From: Acholoe squamosa
Lineage: Eukaryota; Annelida; Polychaeta; Phyllodocida; Polynoidae
DNA length: 64,000 bases
NCBI GenBank assembly: GCA_949317995.1
Contig: OX439035.1
Coordinates: forward strand, 83,949,959-84,013,958
Reading direction: 5' to 3'
The translations under genes and the position numbers were made by a program. This document shows, piece by piece, positions 59,801-64,000 of this stretch (its first letter is position 1; each line of letters starts with the position of its first letter). The notes beneath the pieces are model-generated. The model saw only the letters and a program-made list of their open reading frames with translations, did not search any database and had not been told where the DNA came from.

Positions 59801-62800
59801 GGATGAATAATTCATTAGATATGGGTTTGTAAATGGTAATTAAAAATAAATGAACCAGATTTGATGTGAAATCTGGTGTTTTTATAGTTTGCACTAATAT
59901 TGATTTGGCTACCGAGGATGAAAATGGGTAATTCTAGGCATTATGGGTATCTCAAAATTGAGAGCCACCAGCAAATAATGGATGTTATTTTTGAATTCCC
60001 CAGGTCAAAATAGATAGGAATAGTGGGTTTGAGCTCCATTTTTTTTAAAAGTGAAATTTTGGTGTACAGTGTTATTTGTTGGATGTCTCTTTGGGGAGAA
60101 TCAATAACCTTTTAGATGTCTCTGTGACCTGTCAATTTATATATTCTACATTCTGGGAGTAAAATGCCAATTTATTCAGTATACAGGGAATGACATGCCT
60201 GAATTATTGCTATATCATATACTGCTGCAGCTACTCTAAATCTTATTCAGTCACATACTGCATTAGGTGAATAGTAGCACAAAGAACACCCAAGGGAGAA
60301 TGGTAGCTCACCATTATCTAGACTAAAAGATACATTTTGGAAGGCCATATTGTGAGGGTCTATACATGTAGTTCCATGCTTGTACATAGTGTGTATGAGA
60401 GCGTGCCATAAATTGTAATCTACATTGTAATTTCAAAATGGGTCGGTTTGCTCTTGCTACCTCATTACATGTATATGTAATTCAAGGTGTCAGGTGTATA
60501 TGATGGATGCACATATAAACTGCCAGCTGTACATCATCTGTTGCCTAATCACCCATGTTAAGCACAACATGCTAGCCTTCGGGCTAACCTAGGCTACTGT
60601 ATGGTAGTATCATTAGAGTAGTGCAAGGGTTCTTTGAATAATAGGGACAATACAAAACTTTAAAAACGAAAGAAGAGAAAGCTACGCTGTTAGACTGGGT
60701 CAAGGGTTTTGCAGTAGCTCGCTTCTATTTTTGGAAAACAGTAGGAGTTGCTGTTAGTACAAATGCTATGTCATGATGTGGATTGCCCTGTACCAAGTAC
60801 AGTGGTCTCTATAGCCCATTTAGAATTGGGGCTGAGAGTGTATTGATATGGGGGGGGGGTACAATTGGGGCTGATAGTGTATTGATATAAGGGGGGGTCT
60901 TATTTCGAGTGGTTTAATTCACGTACAGACTGAAGCTAGTCTAACTTCTAAGGAGTGAGATGCTCAATTGGTTTGCAATAGGAAGGTTTCACCACCTCTT
61001 TAACCTCACTTTCTATCACACCCACCCCTGATACTACCTGTAGGTGCAGCCTGCTCGATGTAGACTTGTTCAGAGCGGCAGGGTAAAGGAGAGGGGTATC
61101 TTCCCCCTCAACTCTCTTCCAGCACATGGACGCGGGGTTGGCGCGTGTTCAAATATTCAGCCTGGGTGTGTTAACGGTTGAATGAAGCCAGCCCGGCACG
61201 GGAAAAGTCAGCAGCCCAAGGGCAGTTTGGAGCAGGTCGGAACAGCTCGTGGTAGGGTTGAGCTGCTCCTTACCTTACCTGGTTTATTTTGGTTCAGTCT
61301 GAACCCCGGGGTCTGAACTAGGACCGCCTCAAGTAACCCACAGAACCCGTTCCCCTGATGAAACCTTAAGCTGTCTTTAGACCAATAGAGTTGCACCACA
61401 CCTTCCACTAGACATGTGCACGTGCTTCCCTGTGGTGGTTACAATACCGCCCCCCCCCTAAAAAAGTATATAAAAAAAACAAACAAAAGAAACTTAGGTT
61501 AGGGCCTGTTGTATGACCAACTTGCACATCTACGATCCGTCATTGCCTTTGCCTGTTATGCTTTTCTATAAAACCAGGGTCTTAAAAACTCAACATGCAC
61601 ATAAACACAAAGTTCTGATTGGTTGTGTATGTCGGCTATGATGTATACATATACTACCGTAATCTCCCGCGTATAAGGCGCGTCTTATAGGCCAAACAAA
61701 ATGCTGCTGGGTCTTATACGTGAGAGGTAAATTGCCTTGAGTTTGGGGTGCGCCTTATAGGGGGGGTGGTATTTTTACTATAGAACAGTACTAAATTGAC
61801 AAAAATCTCCCCTCAGGGGGGCGCCTTATATGCGAAACAGCCCCCCTGTGAGTTGGGGGGTGCCTTATATGTGAGCTGCGCCTTATACGCGGGAGATTAC
61901 GGTAGTAGTCAGTGCATGGCTTGGGGTGTGATGTGAATATGAATACAAAGTGGGCATTACCAAGGTGCTACAATATACATATGGAACTATGAATGGTATT
62001 CTACTTGGTCTAGTAATGTTTTATTGAGCAGAATGTTCATTGAATATTCTTCAACGCTACATTATGTGATATACCCCATACGCAGTGAATTCCAGCAGTT
62101 CACATAACGTTTAGTTACACACATCTAACTAAAATATCTTCTTATCCGATATCAGTGTATTATTACTCAAGATTGTCAATTTGACTGCCTAGCAATTTGA
62201 CTACCTAGCCTCTATACTAACTACGATATATTTGACTATCGACATGTAAAGTGTCTAATACATACGACACCCTTCAATAGAAGAAACAACTGCCTCTCTG
62301 CCATAGATCAACATTCTGCACAACATCCCTAATCATTTATCTGGATTGTATATACACAATACGCATACTGTGGAAAACAAACAATAATATCACAACTGTG
62401 TAAAACGAGTCCTTTTAGTTTAACATATACTCTGTCCATGTGCATGTATACTGAACATTATCAATGATAGAAGACTACAAAGCGTGCCACTTACCGGGGT
62501 ACTTGCCGCCACGGTTCCGCTTGATGAGACAGACAATGATGAGCACGATAAGCAGGAAGGCGATGGCGCACATCATGCCGACAAACCAGCCGGCCCGGGC
62601 GATGCTCATCACGCGCTTCTCTGTAATGGAAGACCACATGGTGTCGTTAGTAGGTGCCGACACCGTCGTCAAGTTCAAGTACACGTCACTGTCGTCAATC
62701 GTCGACGTGACATATTGTGTTACCCACGACGTCATGTCAGCGACGTTGGACGTCGCATCTGCGTCGGACACAGCAGGGGACGACCGGAAGTGGGTGTACT

Positions 62801-62906
62801 CCGCCGGAAATGGGAGTTCGCTGGGAGACGAGCCGGAGGGCATCGCCGACGGCAACGCCGACGTGTCGACCGGAAGTGAGTTCTGTGCGTTGCCTAGCGT
62901 CGTCAT
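43867..62906 (-). CDS. L1-family neural cell adhesion molecule (neuroglian/NrCAM/neurofascin), 3' end
   Basis: Type I cell-surface adhesion protein that anchors the spectrin-actin skeleton through ankyrin (family knowledge). Visible exons: 62906-62495 (stalk plus membrane segment), 51177-51096 and 44089-43867 (cytoplasmic tail). Phases agree at both junctions (1 and 2). The transmembrane segment FVGMMCAIAFLLIVLIIVCL is followed by IKRNRGGKYP, a near-invariant L1-family boundary, then GFGEY, SDSDSMAEYEDTD and the ankyrin-binding NEDGSFIGQYGGKK, ending STFV. The tail is about 110 residues, normal for the family. The Ig and FNIII exons are not in the window and should lie to the right. Confidence 0.93.
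44879..46624. mobile_element. Foldback element with about 400-bp inverted arms (same TIR family)
   Basis: TA-flanked ends CCGTAATCTCTCGCG / ...GAGAGATTACGG. Left arm 44879-45279 is the inverted complement of the right arm 45795-46624 once a nested 411-bp insertion is removed. The 515-bp spacer (45280-45794) holds no recognisable gene. Lies in an intron of the L1-family CAM. Confidence 0.88.
45847..46254. mobile_element. Nested TTA-flanked element (PIF/Harbinger-like MITE)
   Basis: Ends GGCCATTTAATTA / TTAATTAAATGGCC with about 31-bp inverted repeats, flanked by TTA on both sides. The opposite foldback arm shows the unoccupied site (single TTA at about 45230), which fixes the boundaries and the 3-bp duplication. 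Confidence 0.87.
49260..49402. mobile_element. 143-bp MITE with CAGGGATGAAAG ends and 6-bp duplication
   Basis: Same terminal 12-mers as the 38369-39151 element, flanked by TAAAGG on both sides (49254-49259, 49403-49408). A short deletion relative in the L1-family CAM intron. Confidence 0.82.
49920..50280. repeat. Degenerate tandem repeat, unit roughly 110-130 bp
   Basis: GGTCAGTCAG...GCAGTTG...TGTTTGTCA...GGCC...GGCCAG recurs near 49934, 50058, 50178 and (partial) 50251, with the GA-rich run inside one unit. Non-coding. Confidence 0.65.
50104..50160. repeat. GA-rich simple repeat
   Basis: Imperfect GAGA/GATA/GACA run on the plus strand. Confidence 0.9.
51096..51177 (-). CDS. L1-family CAM cytoplasmic exon (GFGEY)
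   Basis: Acceptor GTCTACTTGCAG, donor GTAAGT, 82 nt, phase 1 in and 2 out. Encodes HEKEKLRGRDPDRDDDEERG then FGEYTKT. Acidic/basic stretch followed by (G)FGEY is the conserved middle of L1-family tails. Confidence 0.93.
52468..53776. mobile_element. 1.3-kb element with 28-bp perfect TIRs and five internal 17-mers
   Basis: 52468-52495 (GGTCAATTCTCACGAAAATG...) is the exact complement of 53749-53776. It is inserted in a (TA)n tract on both sides. ACCTACGTAYGGTGATG recurs in direct orientation at 52648, 52854, 53033, 53197 and 53376, 164-206 bp apart. No transposase-sized frame. Superfamily unknown; TA flanks are uninformative here because the target is TA-repeat. Confidence 0.85.
53777..53821. 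repeat. (TA)n microsatellite
   Basis: Uninterrupted TA run adjoining the right end of the 52468-53776 element. A shorter run (about 52446-52467) adjoins its left end. Confidence 0.95.
57201..57314. mobile_element. Small inverted-repeat element, CCCACTTGGC ends
   Basis: CCCACTTGGCATAAAAAC at the left and GTTTTTTGCCAAGTGGG at the right form a hairpin of about 20 bp per arm. 114 bp in all. Non-coding; lies in the L1-family CAM intron. Confidence 0.6.
57752..57900. mobile_element. Small inverted-repeat element, GGGCGTGGAAGCAGT ends
   Basis: GGGCGTGGAAAGCAGT at the left pairs with ACTGCTTCCACGCCCC at the right. Contains the palindrome GGGGGACATGTCCCCC. 149 bp, non-coding. Confidence 0.6.
61657..61902. 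mobile_element. TA-flanked MITE, same family (copy 7)
   Basis: Subfamily B, nearly the same as 12871-13116 and in the same orientation, TA-flanked. Both ends are intact, suggesting recent movement. Lies in the L1-family CAM intron. Confidence 0.88.
62495..62906 (-). CDS. L1-family CAM stalk and transmembrane exon
   Basis: Open frame of 137 codons to a phase-1 donor GTAAGT. About 96 residues rich in Ser/Thr/Pro/Asp with two N-glycosylation sequons (NLT, NDT) precede the membrane helix and KRNRGGKYP. The 5' border is uncertain. An acceptor CCACCCTAGTAG just upstream would give WLLSSMTT..., the ATG at 62906 could be a true start (in-frame TAG 18 nt upstream), or a shorter exon could start at 62620 after TTCCATTACAG. 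The transmembrane part is certain. The stalk is supported by the long open frame, though the GC-rich DNA also leaves long shadow frames on the other strand. Confidence 0.82.
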
Positions 62907-62930
62907 GGAGGAGAGTAGCCACTACTAGGG

Positions 62931-64000
62931 TGGCGGTCGGTTCTAGGGGTGATAAGGGTGAGATAGCGGGACGGAGGTGAGAGGAATGAGCGGGCGGCAA
63001 GGACGGCAAGGTGCCGGTCGCCGACACCGCCCGGCCTCCTGTGGGTCGTAGTACGAGTGATCAATACAGGCTGGAGGAAGCTGGTGGTGGAGCAGGTTTA
63101 GGTGAAGAGACGGCACGGCCTGCCAGCTACTGGAGGCCTCATGACGATGCCTCCTGTGTGTGATGTTCAGACAGGAGCAGGAGCTGGAGATGCCGTTAGT
63201 AACACAGTGGTATCAGGTGCTGTGCAGCATGTGGACGTGTACTACACGTGTGGGCAGGACGTGCACGACGTATCCACAATAAACAGGTGTAGGGCAGTGA
63301 GGAGCAGCTCGGCTGTATAAGATGAGCAGAAGGTGTGTGCTGAAACTCCACACCCTACTGGTTCAGCCCACCACTAGGCTGCTGGAGAGAGTAGGGGCCG
63401 TCAGCTGATGCTGCTGCTACTGCTAGGGCTGCTGATACTGCTGCAGCGCGCTCTGTCGGCTACTGCTGCAGAGACCAGAGAACAGCACCACCCACCACTA
63501 TTTTACATAGACACCACCATTACCACCACTGTCTGCTTCACACGGTCACCATGGCAACCCTATCACACCTGGTCACAGTGACCACCAGCCGCCGCCCCAT
63601 CATTCCTGAGACCACCACCAGGTGTGGTCGCCTCAAGCTGACGACCAGGGACAGTGGGTGGGAGGATAGAAGGGAGAATCCTGTATGTGTGGCTTTTCAG
63701 GGCAAGGGCAAGGTAAAAAGGGATTTGATTGCATAGGCACATGAACAATGCTATTAGTGAATGTGTGATGGAAATGATAGGAGAGAATTCACTTTATATA
63801 AAGGGAAAGGGCATACTGGTCGAGTGTGCATGTCAGTACAGAAATGACATTTTTTGTATATATATATTTTCTTCATCCTTTTTGTACAGCATTGAGCATC
63901 AGTGGAGGTGCATGGTGAGGGCACAGACAATAGAAGGGACAGCTGTCCCTGACTAGACTAGACCACGTATGGATCTACCGGCAACCAGACAATGAGAGTG
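62931..64000. other. GC-rich flank upstream of the membrane exon
   Basis: CpG- and GC-rich to about 63.3 kb, with CTG/GCT-rich and CCACCAC-rich tracts to 63.6 kb, then AT-rich. No Ig or FNIII exon is visible here. It could be intron, or a promoter for a short isoform. Confidence 0.5.

Larger units (their letters stand above)
51178..62494 (-). other. L1-family CAM intron between membrane and GFGEY exons
   Basis: 11.3 kb. Contains the 1.3-kb element with 17-mers, two small hairpin elements, one MITE (61657-61902), a 41-bp tandem pair near 60830-60900 with G-runs, and an unexplained 153-codon frame at 58476-58937. No other exon is required by phase. Confidence 0.75.

Noticed and set aside
62464..62980. 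Plus-strand frames of 154, 131 and 87 codons
   Set aside because: GC-rich DNA with few stops opposite the L1-family membrane exon; the minus frame has the unmistakable membrane/KRNRGGKYP boundary.

Overview
The window is animal nuclear DNA: AT-rich, intron-dense, with short exons in long repeat-filled introns and canonical GT-AG borders. The two recognisable genes are single-style metazoan genes, and the interspersed repeats (DIRS-like fragment, TA-flanked TATAAGGCGC MITEs, frequent ACATGT) look like a marine invertebrate such as amphioxus, hemichordate or mollusc. The exact lineage is inference.

Gene 1 (minus strand, about 36.7 to 4.9 kb, possibly to 2.8 kb) is a tubulin glycylase of the TTLL3/TTLL8 type. 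I could chain 18 coding exons whose reading phases agree at every junction, giving about 907 residues with the complete TTL/ATP-grasp core. One position in the chain (exon 7) exists in two adjacent versions (18763-18885 and 18489-18611) of identical length (41 codons, phase 0/0) and about half-identical sequence, which looks like a mutually exclusive exon pair. A GC-rich stretch at 36.5-36.7 kb, a good donor at 36381 and an acceptor at 34128 suggest a promoter, a noncoding first exon and a small uORF.

Gene 2 (minus strand, 62.9 to 43.9 kb and continuing beyond the right edge) is the 3' end of an L1-family neural cell adhesion molecule (neuroglian/NrCAM/neurofascin): Ser/Thr-rich stalk, transmembrane segment, and a roughly 110-residue cytoplasmic tail with the FIGQY ankyrin-binding motif. 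The Ig and fibronectin III exons are expected to the right of the window. The stalk exon has its own in-frame ATG and may be either an ordinary internal exon or the start of a short isoform.

The rest is intron and intergenic DNA rich in non-autonomous DNA transposons that can be delimited by terminal inverted repeats and target-site duplications: eight TA-flanked MITEs, one of them a 1.75-kb foldback with another element nested in one arm; TTA-flanked Harbinger-like elements; a TTAA-flanked element; a 9-bp-TSD element; two 6-bp-TSD elements; a 1.3-kb element with five internal 17-mers; a solo LTR; and a decayed DIRS-like fragment at the left edge. I found no CRISPR array, rRNA, convincing tRNA gene, or intact transposase. 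The genes are not bacterial-operon-like and show no functional coupling beyond lying in the same orientation.
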